From: Blastochloris tepida
Lineage (GTDB): Bacteria > Pseudomonadota > Alphaproteobacteria > Rhizobiales > Xanthobacteraceae
Assembly: GCF_003966715.1 (NCBI RefSeq)
Contig: NZ_AP018907.1
Coordinates: forward strand, 3,832,001-3,896,000
DNA: 64,000 nt
Direction of reading: 5' to 3'
Positions 1 to 8,620 of the stretch are shown in pieces (the first letter of the stretch is position 1; each line of letters starts with the position of its first letter). A model generated the notes under the pieces. The model was not told the origin of the DNA, did no database searches, and saw only the letters and a program-made list of their open reading frames with translations. Position numbers and translations under genes: made by a program.

Positions 1-33
1 GCCCAAACGCTGGCGCACGGAGCCGCTGACACG

Positions 34-78
34 CGCGGATTTTCGTTTCGGAAATCAAGGATTTCACGAAAATCCGCG
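34..78. repeat. Intergenic hairpin repeat (family B)
   Basis: A 12-bp perfect inverted repeat CGCGGATTTTCG / CGAAAATCCGCG (34-45 and 67-78) with a 21-base loop. A close relative lies at 40542-40586, and the following bases (accggaaccaacg / accggagccaacg) are also shared, so this is a dispersed element and not a gene-specific terminator. Its role is unknown. Confidence 0.7.
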
Positions 79-131
79 ACCGGAACCAACGGTCGGCAGC
101 TGCCGCTCTTGGTGTAAGTCCTTGAGTTGGC

Positions 132-175
132 GCATTCTCTTTCGTGGGGCTGGTATCCACTTCTGCGGAGAATGC
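132..175. repeat. Rhizobiales-type intergenic palindrome (GCATTCTC...GAGAATGC)
   Basis: Perfect 8-bp arms GCATTCTC (132-139) and GAGAATGC (168-175) enclose a centre containing GGTATCCACTT. The same arms and centre recur at 39284-39327. Short palindromes with a 'ggtatccactt' core are common between genes in Bradyrhizobium-like genomes (established knowledge). No gene was seen in bases 1-277, which hold this element, the hairpin at 34-78 and presumably the gltI promoter. Confidence 0.65.
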
Positions 176-277
176 TCTAAATTCCATTGTTTCCGGGCAC
201 CTCGTGATCCGGGGGCACGCCCAACGAGCCGCCGCCGAACGGCGGCATGAAGACGTCACAGAGACAGGAACATCGCG

Positions 278-1183
278 ATGAAACGAAGCCTAATCGCCGC
301 TGCCATGGGTCTCGCTTTGGTGGCCGCTCCGGCTGGGGCCGAGGAACTCACCGGCACGCTGAAGAAGATCAAGGAACTCGGAACGATCACCATCGGCCAC
401 CGCGACTCGTCGATCCCGTTCTCCTATTATGACGACAAGCAGCAGGTGATCGGCTACGCGATGGACCTGTGCTACCGCATTGTCGATGCGGTGAAGGATG
501 AGCTGAAGCTGCCCGACCTCAAGGTCGTGCTCAATCCGGTCACCTCGGCGACCCGCATCCCGCTGATGGCCAACGGCACCATCGACCTCGAATGCGGCTC
601 GACCACCAACAATTTGGAGCGCCAGAAGCAGGTCGGCTTCACCATCACCCACTTCGTCACCGCCAACCGGTTCGTCTCCAAGAAGGCGAACAACCTCAAG
701 ACGCTCGACGATCTCAAGGGCAAGACCATCGTCTCGACGTCCGGCACCGCCAACATCAAGCAGATCAACCAGATCAATGCCGAGCGGAACCTTGGCATGA
801 CCATCCTGGCGGCCAAGGACCACGCCGAGGGCTTCCTGATGGTCGAGACCGACCGCGCCGCCGCGTTCGTGATGGACGACATCCTGCTCTACGGCCTCGC
901 CGCCAACTCCAAGGCGCCCGACGACTATGTGATCTCGGCCGATGCGCTGTCGGTGGAGCCCTACGGCATCATGCTTCGCCGCGACGATCCGCAGTTCAAG
1001 GCGGTCGTCGACAAGGCGATGATCGACACCTACAAGTCGGGCGCCATCGAGCCGATCTACAACAAGTGGTTCCTGTCCACGATCCCGCCGCGGAGCGTCA
1101 ACCTCAACCTGCCGCTGAGCGAGGCGTTCGCCAAGGTGATCGCCGACCCGACCGATTCGGGCGATCCTGCCGCCTACAAGTGA
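278..1183 (+). CDS. gltI: Glutamate/aspartate-type ABC transporter substrate-binding protein
   Basis: A 301-residue periplasmic binding protein. Residues 1-21 form a signal peptide ending in AGA. The rest is a family 3 solute-binding fold (SBP_bac_3), with the start of the mature domain (GTITIGHRDSSIPFSY) and the ECGSTTNN segment typical of the E. coli GltI group. It should capture acidic amino acids (or a related polar amino acid) and deliver them to the GltJK permease. The ATG is preceded by GGAA at suitable spacing. The three genes downstream encode the two permeases and the ATPase of the same importer, which supports the assignment. The exact substrate is inferred from family resemblance only. 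Confidence 0.9.
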   Translation: MKRSLIAAAMGLALVAAPAGAEELTGTLKKIKELGTITIGHRDSSIPFSYYDDKQQVIGYAMDLCYRIVDAVKDELKLPDLKVVLNPVTSATRIPLMANGTIDLECGSTTNNLERQKQVGFTITHFVTANRFVSKKANNLKTLDDLKGKTIVSTSGTANIKQINQINAERNLGMTILAAKDHAEGFLMVETDRAAAFVMDDILLYGLAANSKAPDDYVISADALSVEPYGIMLRRDDPQFKAVVDKAMIDTYKSGAIEPIYNKWFLSTIPPRSVNLNLPLSEAFAKVIADPTDSGDPAAYK

Positions 1184-1242
1184 TGCGGTTTCCGGCCTGA
1201 TAGGGTGTCCGGTTGATCCCCCCGGGATAGCGGAAACCGTAT
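1183..1242. repeat. Dispersed palindrome, family A
   Basis: Arms ATGCGGTTTCCGG (1183-1195) and CGGAAACCGTAT (1231-1242) flank a core related to TTGATCCC-TTCGGGAT. It begins at the last base of the gltI stop codon and lies between gltI and gltJ. Relatives are at 30101, 30264, 45131, 51225 and 55993. In this position it could attenuate transcription, giving more binding protein than permease (inference). Confidence 0.75.
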
Positions 1243-1321
1243 GAAGAACCGGACCTGCAGGCGACGATGTGGCGCCGGGGATGAAGCCCCGGCGCCGCGA
1301 ACAAGGGCGGGAGCGAGGCGC

Positions 1322-2059
1322 GTGAACTATCACTGGAACTGGGCGATCTTCTGGGAGCCGTCGCCGGAGGGCTGGGGAACCTATGGCGACATGCTGCTGT
1401 CCGGGCTCTACTGGACGCTCGCCACCTCGATCGCCGCCTGGATCATGGCGCTGGTGCTCGGCGTCATCGTCGGCGTGCTGCGCACCATGCCCTACCGGAT
1501 CCCGGCAGCGTTCGCCTATGCCTATGTCGAACTGTTCCGGAACATCCCGCTCCTGGTGCAGATGTTCCTGTGGTTCTTCGTCATGCCGGAGCTGGTGCCG
1601 GCCGAGTTCGGCCGCTGGCTCAAGCAGATGCCCAACGCGCCATTCTACACCGCGGTCATCAGCCTGGGCTTCTTCACCTCGGCGCGCGTCGCCGAGCAGG
1701 TGCGCGCCGGCGTCGACGCACTGCCGCGCGGCCAGCGGATGGCCGGCACCGCGCTCGGCCTGAGGCTGACCCAGGTCTATCGCTATGTGCTGATGCCGAT
1801 GGTGTTCCGCATCATCCTGCCGCCGCTGACGTCGGAGTTTCTCAACTGCATCAAGAACTCGTCGGTGGCGCTGACCATCGGCCTGATGGAGCTCACCGCC
1901 CGCGCCCGCTCGATGCAGGAATTCTCCTTCCAGGTGTTCGAGGCCTTCACCGCGGCGACGCTGCTCTATGTCGCCATCAATCTGGTCGTCACGTTCGGCA
2001 TGCGCTGGCTGGAGAAGTCGGTGGCGGTGCCGGGCTATATCGGCTCAAGCCGGACGTGA
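1322..2059 (+). CDS. gltJ: Amino acid ABC transporter permease, GltJ type
   Basis: Inner-membrane permease of 245 residues when started at the GTG at 1322; an upstream in-frame ATG at 1241 lies inside a repeat and gives an implausible leader. The GTG start yields NYHWNWAIFW, matching the N-terminus of E. coli GltJ (246 residues), and GGGAGCGAGG sits just upstream. It has several hydrophobic segments and the EAA loop region (EQVRAGVDALPRGQ...ALGL) that docks with the ATPase. It would pair with GltK to form the channel. It is separated from gltI by a palindromic repeat and from gltK by 7 bases. Confidence 0.9.
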   Translation: MNYHWNWAIFWEPSPEGWGTYGDMLLSGLYWTLATSIAAWIMALVLGVIVGVLRTMPYRIPAAFAYAYVELFRNIPLLVQMFLWFFVMPELVPAEFGRWLKQMPNAPFYTAVISLGFFTSARVAEQVRAGVDALPRGQRMAGTALGLRLTQVYRYVLMPMVFRIILPPLTSEFLNCIKNSSVALTIGLMELTARARSMQEFSFQVFEAFTAATLLYVAINLVVTFGMRWLEKSVAVPGYIGSSRT

Positions 2060-2066
2060 GGTGCCG

Positions 2067-2759
2067 ATGTTCGCGGATTTCGATTTCGACGTCATCGTCC
2101 GGTCGCTGCCCTACCTGTTCTTCCACGGCATGGCGTTCACGCTGACGCTGACTGCGCTGTCGCTGGCGGGAAGTCTGGTGCTGGGCACGCTGATCGCGCT
2201 GATGCAGCTCTCCAGCATGCGGGTGCTGTCGCTGCTGGCGGCGGGCTACGTCAATCTGATGCGGGCGCTGCCGCTGGTGCTCATCATCTTCTGGTTCTAC
2301 TTCCTGCTGCCGTGGATCGGCCAATGGGTGACCGGCGCGTCGCGGCCGATCCAGGTCGGGGCCTTCACCTCGGCGCTGATCACCTTCACGCTGTTCGAGG
2401 CGGCCTATTTCGCCGAGATCATGCGCGCCGGCATCCAGTCGATCCCGAAGGGCCAGATCGCGGCGAGCCAGGCGCTCGGCATGACCTATTGGCAGACCAT
2501 GGGCTATGTGGTGCTGCCGCAGGCGTTCCGGGCGATGATCCCGCTCATCCTCACCCAGACCATCATCCTGTTCCAGGACACCTCGCTGGTCTACGTGCTG
2601 TCGATTCCCGATTTCCTCGGCGCGGCGAGCAAGGTCGCCCAGCGCGACGGCCGGCTGGTGGAGATGTATCTGTTCGCGGCCGCGGTCTATTTCATCATCT
2701 CGTTTGCCGCATCGACCTATGTGCGCCGCCTGCAGATGCGCATCGCGGTGGTGCGTTGA
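2067..2759 (+). CDS. gltK: Amino acid ABC transporter permease, GltK type
   Basis: Second permease subunit, 230 residues from the ATG at 2067 (E. coli GltK has 224). It has hydrophobic helices and the EAA motif region (EIMRAGIQSIPKGQ, then ASQALGM) of His/Glu/Gln/Arg-type BPD permeases. The frame is open further upstream, but that stretch overlaps gltJ, so the start 7 bases after the gltJ stop is preferred. It is expected to form a heterodimer with GltJ in the cytoplasmic membrane. gltL begins 10 bases after its stop, indicating one transcript. Confidence 0.9.
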   Translation: MFADFDFDVIVRSLPYLFFHGMAFTLTLTALSLAGSLVLGTLIALMQLSSMRVLSLLAAGYVNLMRALPLVLIIFWFYFLLPWIGQWVTGASRPIQVGAFTSALITFTLFEAAYFAEIMRAGIQSIPKGQIAASQALGMTYWQTMGYVVLPQAFRAMIPLILTQTIILFQDTSLVYVLSIPDFLGAASKVAQRDGRLVEMYLFAAAVYFIISFAASTYVRRLQMRIAVVR

Positions 2760-2769
2760 GGAGCGTCCC

Positions 2770-3603
2770 ATGTCCATGACCAACGGCCCCGAGATCTCCG
2801 GCCCCAAGACCGCCGGCCCCGAGACCGCCGCTTCCACGGCCAGCGCGCTCCAGCCGGCGAAGGCGGCGCGGCCGATGATCGAGATCGAGGACGTCAGCAA
2901 ATGGTACGGCCCGATCCAGGTGCTGAAGAACTGCACCACCCGCGTCGAGACGGGCGAGGTGGTGGTGGTGTGCGGTCCCTCGGGATCGGGCAAGTCGACG
3001 CTGATCAAGACCGTCAACGGGCTCGAGCCGTTCCAGCAGGGCCGGATCACCGTCGACGGCATCGCGGTGGGCGATCCCAAGACCGACCTGCCGAAGCTGC
3101 GCGCCCGCGTCGGCATGGTGTTCCAGCATTTCGAGCTGTTCCCGCACCTCAGGATCATCGAGAACCTCAGGCTCGCGCAGATGAAGGTGCTCGGCCGCTC
3201 GTTCGAGGAGGCCACCGCCAAGGGCCTCAAGCTGCTCGACCGCGTCGGCATCAAGATGCATGCCGACAAGTATCCCGGCCAGCTCTCCGGCGGTCAGCAG
3301 CAGCGCGTCGCCATCGCCCGCGCCTTGGCCATGGACCCGATCGCCATGCTGTTCGACGAGCCGACCTCGGCGCTCGACCCCGAAATGATCAATGAGGTGC
3401 TCGACGTCATGGTGGCGCTCGCCAAGGAGGGCATGACCATGATGGTGGTGACCCACGAGATGGGCTTCGCCCGCAAGGTGGCGAACCGCGTGGTGTTCAT
3501 GGATGCCGGCGAGATCGTCGAGGATGCGCCGACCGACGCCTTCTTCGGCAGCCCGCGCAGCGAACGGGCGCAGGCCTTCCTGTCCAAGATCCTGTCGCAC
3601 TGA
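2770..3603 (+). CDS. gltL: Amino acid ABC transporter ATPase, GltL type
   Basis: ATPase of the gltIJKL importer, 277 residues. Walker A GPSGSGKST (about 69-77), Q-loop VFQHFELFPH, signature LSGGQQQR, Walker B/D-loop [12 protein letters not shown] and switch His (VVTHEMGFA) are all intact. The protein has about 35 extra N-terminal residues rich in Ala, Pro and Gly compared with E. coli GltL. An internal ATG at 2875 (MIEIEDVSKWYG) gives the canonical length and could be the true start. Either way the catalytic domain is complete. Confidence 0.93.
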   Translation: MSMTNGPEISGPKTAGPETAASTASALQPAKAARPMIEIEDVSKWYGPIQVLKNCTTRVETGEVVVVCGPSGSGKSTLIKTVNGLEPFQQGRITVDGIAVGDPKTDLPKLRARVGMVFQHFELFPHLRIIENLRLAQMKVLGRSFEEATAKGLKLLDRVGIKMHADKYPGQLSGGQQQRVAIARALAMDPIAMLFDEPTSALDPEMINEVLDVMVALAKEGMTMMVVTHEMGFARKVANRVVFMDAGEIVEDAPTDAFFGSPRSERAQAFLSKILSH

Positions 3604-3859
3604 GCTGTCCTGTCGCTCAGAGGCAGGAGGCAGCGCGGGCGCACGCGCCGTCTTTCGCAAGGGAAAGGCGGCGGACCGTCCCGAGCCGGGACGGCGGGGT
3701 AGCCCGCGTGGGCGCAAACCGCAGGTTTTGGCGGTCTGCCCCATTTCGGCCCGAGTGAGCCGGCAAGCCACGGCGGACTGGCGTGCCGGCGCCGGATCGC
3801 ACCCGACGCCGGTCTGACAGATGCCGCCCGCCGGGCGAGACGCCGGATCGGTTCCACCC

Positions 3860-6304
3860 ATGACAACATCCTTCACCCGCTTCGTCCTGGCCGCGCGCCG
3901 GCTTCCTGCCGTGGTGGCGCTGTGCCTGCTGCCGCTTGCGGCGATGGCCGCTTCCGCAACGACGCCGGCGTCGTCCAAGCTGGAGGACACGCGCGGGGAC
4001 ATCGAGCAGGTCGAGGCGGTGCTGGGGCGCGACACGCTGCGCGACCGCGACCTCGAACAGCTCAAGCTCAGGATCGACCCGCTGCGCGACGCGCTGTCGA
4101 AGGCGATCGGCACCACCGAGCCGCGCTTCGCCGAGATCAATGCCCGCCTGAAGGAGCTCGGCAAGAAGCCGGAGGCCGATGCGCCGCCGGAGGATGCCAA
4201 CATCACGGCCGAGCGCGAGGAGCTGGAGAAGACCATCAGCGCGCTCGACGGCGAGCTGAAGCAGGCGCGGCTCCTGCTGCTGCGGATCGACCAGATCGCC
4301 GACCGCATCACCGAGCGCCGCCGGGCCCTGTTTGCCGCCGAGGTATTCTCGCGCTCGAACGGCATTCTCAATCCCGGCTTCTGGACGCGGGCGTTTGCCG
4401 TGGCGTCCGAGGAGATGCGCGGCATTGTCTATCTCGGCAATGACTGGCGCACCTGGGTGGAGGCGCGGGGCGGGCAGTCCGCACTGGTGCAGCCGGCGCT
4501 GGCGCTGGCGGCGATCACGGTCATCGGCCTCGTCATCGCGCGCTGGTGGGGGCGCAAGCGCACCTCGCGCGATCTGGCGTTCGATGCCCCGCGGCTGGCG
4601 CATGCGCTGTCGGCGTGGCGGGTGTTCCTGGCCGGGGCGGTTCCCTCGATCGCAGCCGGCACGGCGCTGCTGTGGGTGCTGCAGTCGCACGATCTGCTGC
4701 CGCCGCGGCTGGTCGATCTCGGCCAGAGCATTCTCGTCGCGGTGGTGGTGATGGCGCTGGCGCGCTCGACCAGCCGGGCGGTGATGGCGCCCGACCGGCA
4801 GGCCCGCCGCCTGCTCAATTTCGACAGCGTGCGCGCCGGCCATCTTCACCGCCTGATGGTGTGGGGATCGCGGGTGTTCGGCGTCGCCGTCGTGCTCAAC
4901 GCCCTGCACAAGGCGGTGGTGGCGCCGCTGGCGCTGACGCTCGCCACCAGCGCGGTGATGGTGCTGATCATGGTGGCGCTGGTGGCCTGGACGCTGCTGG
5001 CGACCAAGCCGGACGAGCCCGCGGACACCGCTGACGCCGCGGACGGGGAACCCGGCCGGGCGCTGGCCGACGAGCCGGAGGATGACGATTCGCGGGCGCA
5101 GCGCTGGCTGCGCCTGTTCGGCTGGATCGTCATCCTGGTCAGCCTGGTGTCGCTGTCGCTCGGCTATGTCGGCTTCGCGGCGTTCTTCATCGGCCGGCTG
5201 GTGATCGCTGCCATCCTGATCGGCATCATCTATCTGGCGATCGCGCTGATCGATGCCGTGGTGCAGGAGGCGATGTCGGCATCGGTGTCGCGCGGCCGCC
5301 GCGTCGCCAGCATGCTCGGCGTGTCGCCGTCGACGCTCGACGTCACCGGCACCGTGCTGTCCGGCTTCACCAAGGTGGTGCTGGTGGCGTTCGCCGCGGT
5401 GGTGGCGCTCGGCCCGTGGGGCGTGCACGTCGTCGACGTCACCTCCACCTTCTCGGAGGCGTTCTTCAGCCTGCAGCTCGATTCGCTGACCGCCCCGGTG
5501 ATGGCCCTGGTCGGCGCGGTGATGCTGCTCGTCGGCATGCTGGTCGTGACGCGCCTGCTGCAGGGCTGGCTGGAACGCAACCTGCTGCCGCGGACGCGGA
5601 TCGAGCATTCGCTGCAGCACTCGGTGAAGCAGATCGTCGGCTATCTCGGCATCATCGTCGCGGTGCTGCTGGCGCTGGGCCAGCTCGGCATCGACCTGCA
5701 GAACATCGCGCTGGTGGCCGGCGCGCTGTCGGTCGGCATCGGCTTCGGCCTGCAGTCGATCGTCTCCAACTTCGTCTCGGGCCTGATCCTGCTCACCGAG
5801 CGGCCGATCCGCGTCGGCGACACCATCGCGGTGAAGGGGGAGGAGGGCTATGTGCGGCGCATCAGCGTGCGCTCCACCGAGATCGAGACGTTCGAGCGGT
5901 CGAGCGTGATCATCCCGAACACCGACCTCATCACCGGCGTCGTCAAGAACTGGACGCACGGCAACCCGACCGGCCGGGTCATCGTCGCCGTCAACATTCC
6001 CTACGACACCGATCCGGACGAGGTGCGCGACATCCTGATCGCCGCCGCCTGCGAGCACCCGCAGGTGCTGAAGAACCCGACGCCGCGGGTGTTCCTGCTC
6101 AAGTTCGGCGACACCGCGCTGCAGTTCGAGCTGCGCTGCGTGGTGTCCAATGTCGACTATTCGCTGACGGTGCGCAGCGACCTGCACTTCTCGATTCTCT
6201 ACCGCCTGCGCAAAGCCGGCATCACGATGCCGGTGATTCCCCCGCTGCCCGAGCCGGTGCCGCGCATGCCACCGGCCATCTCAACCGGGGATGCTACCCT
6301 ATGA
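3860..6304 (+). CDS. MscS-family mechanosensitive channel with DUF3772-like N-terminal domain
   Basis: An 814-residue membrane protein starting at the ATG at 3860. The order is: signal peptide (about 1-29), a periplasmic charged coiled-coil domain (about 30-180, resembling DUF3772), roughly ten membrane helices interrupted by an acidic loop (ADTADAADGEPG...), then the MscS pore helix and beta domain near the C-terminus (VAGALSVGIGFGLQSIVSNFVSGLILLTERPIRVGD is split by the pore bend; VRRISVRSTEIET and IIPNTDLIT follow). It should open under membrane tension and release solutes on osmotic downshift. The last four bases overlap the start of the CAP-domain gene. Bases 3604-3859 upstream hold no gene. 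Confidence 0.88.
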   Translation: MTTSFTRFVLAARRLPAVVALCLLPLAAMAASATTPASSKLEDTRGDIEQVEAVLGRDTLRDRDLEQLKLRIDPLRDALSKAIGTTEPRFAEINARLKELGKKPEADAPPEDANITAEREELEKTISALDGELKQARLLLLRIDQIADRITERRRALFAAEVFSRSNGILNPGFWTRAFAVASEEMRGIVYLGNDWRTWVEARGGQSALVQPALALAAITVIGLVIARWWGRKRTSRDLAFDAPRLAHALSAWRVFLAGAVPSIAAGTALLWVLQSHDLLPPRLVDLGQSILVAVVVMALARSTSRAVMAPDRQARRLLNFDSVRAGHLHRLMVWGSRVFGVAVVLNALHKAVVAPLALTLATSAVMVLIMVALVAWTLLATKPDEPADTADAADGEPGRALADEPEDDDSRAQRWLRLFGWIVILVSLVSLSLGYVGFAAFFIGRLVIAAILIGIIYLAIALIDAVVQEAMSASVSRGRRVASMLGVSPSTLDVTGTVLSGFTKVVLVAFAAVVALGPWGVHVVDVTSTFSEAFFSLQLDSLTAPVMALVGAVMLLVGMLVVTRLLQGWLERNLLPRTRIEHSLQHSVKQIVGYLGIIVAVLLALGQLGIDLQNIALVAGALSVGIGFGLQSIVSNFVSGLILLTERPIRVGDTIAVKGEEGYVRRISVRSTEIETFERSSVIIPNTDLITGVVKNWTHGNPTGRVIVAVNIPYDTDPDEVRDILIAAACEHPQVLKNPTPRVFLLKFGDTALQFELRCVVSNVDYSLTVRSDLHFSILYRLRKAGITMPVIPPLPEPVPRMPPAISTGDATL

Positions 6305-6813
6305 ACCTGACCCGACGCCTGCTGCTGGCCGGCGGGCTCGCAGGGCTGACCGCAGCCTGCGAAAGCGCGAAGATCGATCTGCCGGAAAGCTCCGGCGCCT
6401 CGCTGACCCGGCCGGGCGCCAAACTCGACAGGCAGCAGGCCGTCAACCTCGTCAATTCGTTCCGCCGCAGCAACGGGGCGGGGGCGCTGACGCTCGATTC
6501 CCATCTCAGCACGCTCGCCGAGGAGCAGGCCCGCACCATGGCCTCGGCCGGGCGGCTGTCGCACGAGGTGGGTGGCGACCTGCCCTCGCGGCTGCGCCGC
6601 GGCGGTTATCGCTTTGCCACCGCCGGCGAGAACATCGCCGCCGGCCAGGACACGCTGGTCGACGTGTTCGGCGCGTGGCGGGCCTCGCCCGGCCACCGCT
6701 CGGTGATGTTGAGCCCGGAGGCGACCCGCATGGGCATCGCCGCGGTGCAGGCGCCCAATTCCGCCTACAAGATCTTCTGGGCGATGATCGTGGCGCGGCC
6801 GCCCGAGGCCTGA
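6301..6813 (+). CDS. CAP (SCP/PR-1) domain lipoprotein
   Basis: A 170-residue secreted lipoprotein. The signal peptide has a lipobox LTAAC with Cys20 as the lipidated residue. The CAP fold follows, with conserved motifs GRLSHE, GENIAAG and W-x-x-SPGHRSVML. The start ATG overlaps the stop of the MscS-family gene (ATGA), so the two are translationally coupled. Bacterial CAP proteins are widespread and mostly of unknown biochemical role; no catalytic activity is claimed. A small envelope protein coupled to an osmotic channel suggests an envelope-stress context (inference). Confidence 0.85.
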   Translation: MNLTRRLLLAGGLAGLTAACESAKIDLPESSGASLTRPGAKLDRQQAVNLVNSFRRSNGAGALTLDSHLSTLAEEQARTMASAGRLSHEVGGDLPSRLRRGGYRFATAGENIAAGQDTLVDVFGAWRASPGHRSVMLSPEATRMGIAAVQAPNSAYKIFWAMIVARPPEA

Positions 6814-6890
6814 CGGGCCGGGGCACGGCGCGATCTGGACCGGGCTTGCGCGTAAGGTTAGCGTCGGCGCTCTCTTGATGGGGGCTGCCG

Positions 6891-8513
6891 ATGGGTCTTC
6901 TGCCGGACAGACGCGATTACCGGAGCCTGTACGACGAATTCCGCTGGCGCATTCCGGACCGCTACAACATCGCCGTCGATGCCTGCGAGCGCTGGGCGGC
7001 CGCCGACGAAGACCGGCTGGCGCTGATCTTCAAGCACGCGGACGGGCGCGTCGAGCAGGTCACCTATGGCCGGTTGTCGGAGAACTCGAACCGGCTGGCC
7101 AATGCGCTCTCAGCCCACGGCGTCGGGCGCGGCGACCGGGTGGCGATCCTGCTGCCGCAGACCGTCGAGACGGTGGTGACCCACCTCGCGGTCTACAAGC
7201 TCGCGGCGATCGCGGTGCCGCTGGCGGCGCTGTTCGGGCCGGACGCCATCTCCTATCGCCTCGCCACCGCCGGCGCCAAGGTGCTGGTCACCGACATCGC
7301 CGGCCTCGGCAAGCTCGCTGCGGTATCGGACGATTTGCCGGATCTTGAGCTTGTCATCTCGATCGACGGAGATGCAAAGCCGGCTAAAAGCTTCTCGGCG
7401 CTGATCGAGGCGGGCGCGCCGCACTTCCTGCCCGAGCAGACATCGCCGGACGATCCGGCGATGATGATCTTCACCTCCGGCACCACCGGCAATCCCAAGG
7501 GGGCGCTGCACGGCCACCGGGTGCTGCTCGGCCACATGCCCGGCGTGCAGATGTTCCACGAGTTCACGCCGCAGGCGGGCGACCGCTACTGGACGCCGGC
7601 CGATTGGGCGTGGGCCGGCGGCCTGCTCAATGTGCTGCTGCCGGGGCTCAAGCTCGGGGTGCCGGTGGTCGGCCGGCGGGCCGAGCGGTTCGATCCGGAG
7701 GACGCCTTCCGGCTGATGGCCGAGCTCGATGTCGCCAATGCCTTCGTGCCGCCGACGGCGCTGCGCATGCTGCGGGCGGTGCCCTCGCCCAAGGGCCGGC
7801 ACCGGCTGCGCCTGCGCACGCTGGGCTCGGGCGGCGAGTCGCTCGGCGCCGAGACGCTCGATTGGGGGCGCACGGCGCTGGGCCTGACGATCAATGAATT
7901 CTACGGCCAGACCGAGTGCAATCTGGTGCTGTCGTCGTGTGCGGCGATCGGCGTGTCGCGGCCGGGAGCGATCGGCCTGCCGGTGCCGGGCCACGAGGTG
8001 GCGGTGATTCGGCCCGATGGTACCGCCTGCGACATCGGCGAGACCGGGCAGATCGCGGTGCGCCGGCCCGACCCGGTGATGTTCCTCGAATACTGGAACC
8101 GGCCCGACGCCACCGCCGAGAAGTTCATCGACAATTGGATGACTACCGGCGACCAGGGCAGCCGCGACGAGGACGGCTATGTCCACTTCGTCGGCCGCGA
8201 CGATGACGTCATCACCTCGTCGGGCTACCGGATCGGCCCCGGCGAGATCGAGGACTGCCTCTTGAAGCACCCGGCGGTGGCGCTGGCGGCGGTGGTCGGC
8301 AAGCCCGACCCGTTGCGTACCGAGATCGTCAAGGCGTTCGTCGTGCTGAAGGAAAACGCCCCGGCAAGCGATCATTTAGCCGGCGACATACAAATGTTCG
8401 TCAAGCAGCGCCTGTCGGCGCATGAATATCCGCGCGAGGTCGCCTTCATCGACGAGATGCCGATGACCACGACCGGCAAGATCATCCGCCGGGCCTTGCG
8501 GGCGCTGGGCTGA
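6891..8513 (+). CDS. AMP-dependent acyl-CoA synthetase (medium-chain/acetyl-CoA synthetase-like)
   Basis: A 540-residue ANL-superfamily enzyme that adenylates a carboxylic acid and transfers it to CoA. The P-loop FTSGTTGNPKG (about 193-203), the adenine-binding NEFYGQTE segment, the hinge region TGDQGSRDEDGYVHFVGRDDDVI and the C-terminal lysine motif (TTTGKIIRR) are intact. The residue pattern (HGHRVLLGHMPG, DWAWAGG) is that of acyl-CoA synthetases annotated as medium-chain or propionate/butyrate type; the true substrate cannot be read from sequence. It is monocistronic and converges on the gene at 8621-9769. Confidence 0.88.
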   Translation: MGLLPDRRDYRSLYDEFRWRIPDRYNIAVDACERWAAADEDRLALIFKHADGRVEQVTYGRLSENSNRLANALSAHGVGRGDRVAILLPQTVETVVTHLAVYKLAAIAVPLAALFGPDAISYRLATAGAKVLVTDIAGLGKLAAVSDDLPDLELVISIDGDAKPAKSFSALIEAGAPHFLPEQTSPDDPAMMIFTSGTTGNPKGALHGHRVLLGHMPGVQMFHEFTPQAGDRYWTPADWAWAGGLLNVLLPGLKLGVPVVGRRAERFDPEDAFRLMAELDVANAFVPPTALRMLRAVPSPKGRHRLRLRTLGSGGESLGAETLDWGRTALGLTINEFYGQTECNLVLSSCAAIGVSRPGAIGLPVPGHEVAVIRPDGTACDIGETGQIAVRRPDPVMFLEYWNRPDATAEKFIDNWMTTGDQGSRDEDGYVHFVGRDDDVITSSGYRIGPGEIEDCLLKHPAVALAAVVGKPDPLRTEIVKAFVVLKENAPASDHLAGDIQMFVKQRLSAHEYPREVAFIDEMPMTTTGKIIRRALRALG

Positions 8514-8620
8514 CCGGAAATCCGGATGGCTGGGCTGGAGTGTCGGCCTGGTCCGGTGCGCTTTTTGCGGTCTCGCCGCGAGGTCGACGGATCCTGCCCC
8601 AGGCTTTCGCCGGGCTGGTC

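Noticed and set aside
290..1333. Antisense open frame of 347 residues over gltI
   Set aside because: It is the shadow of gltI in another frame, with histidine/arginine-rich composition typical of antisense high-GC frames.
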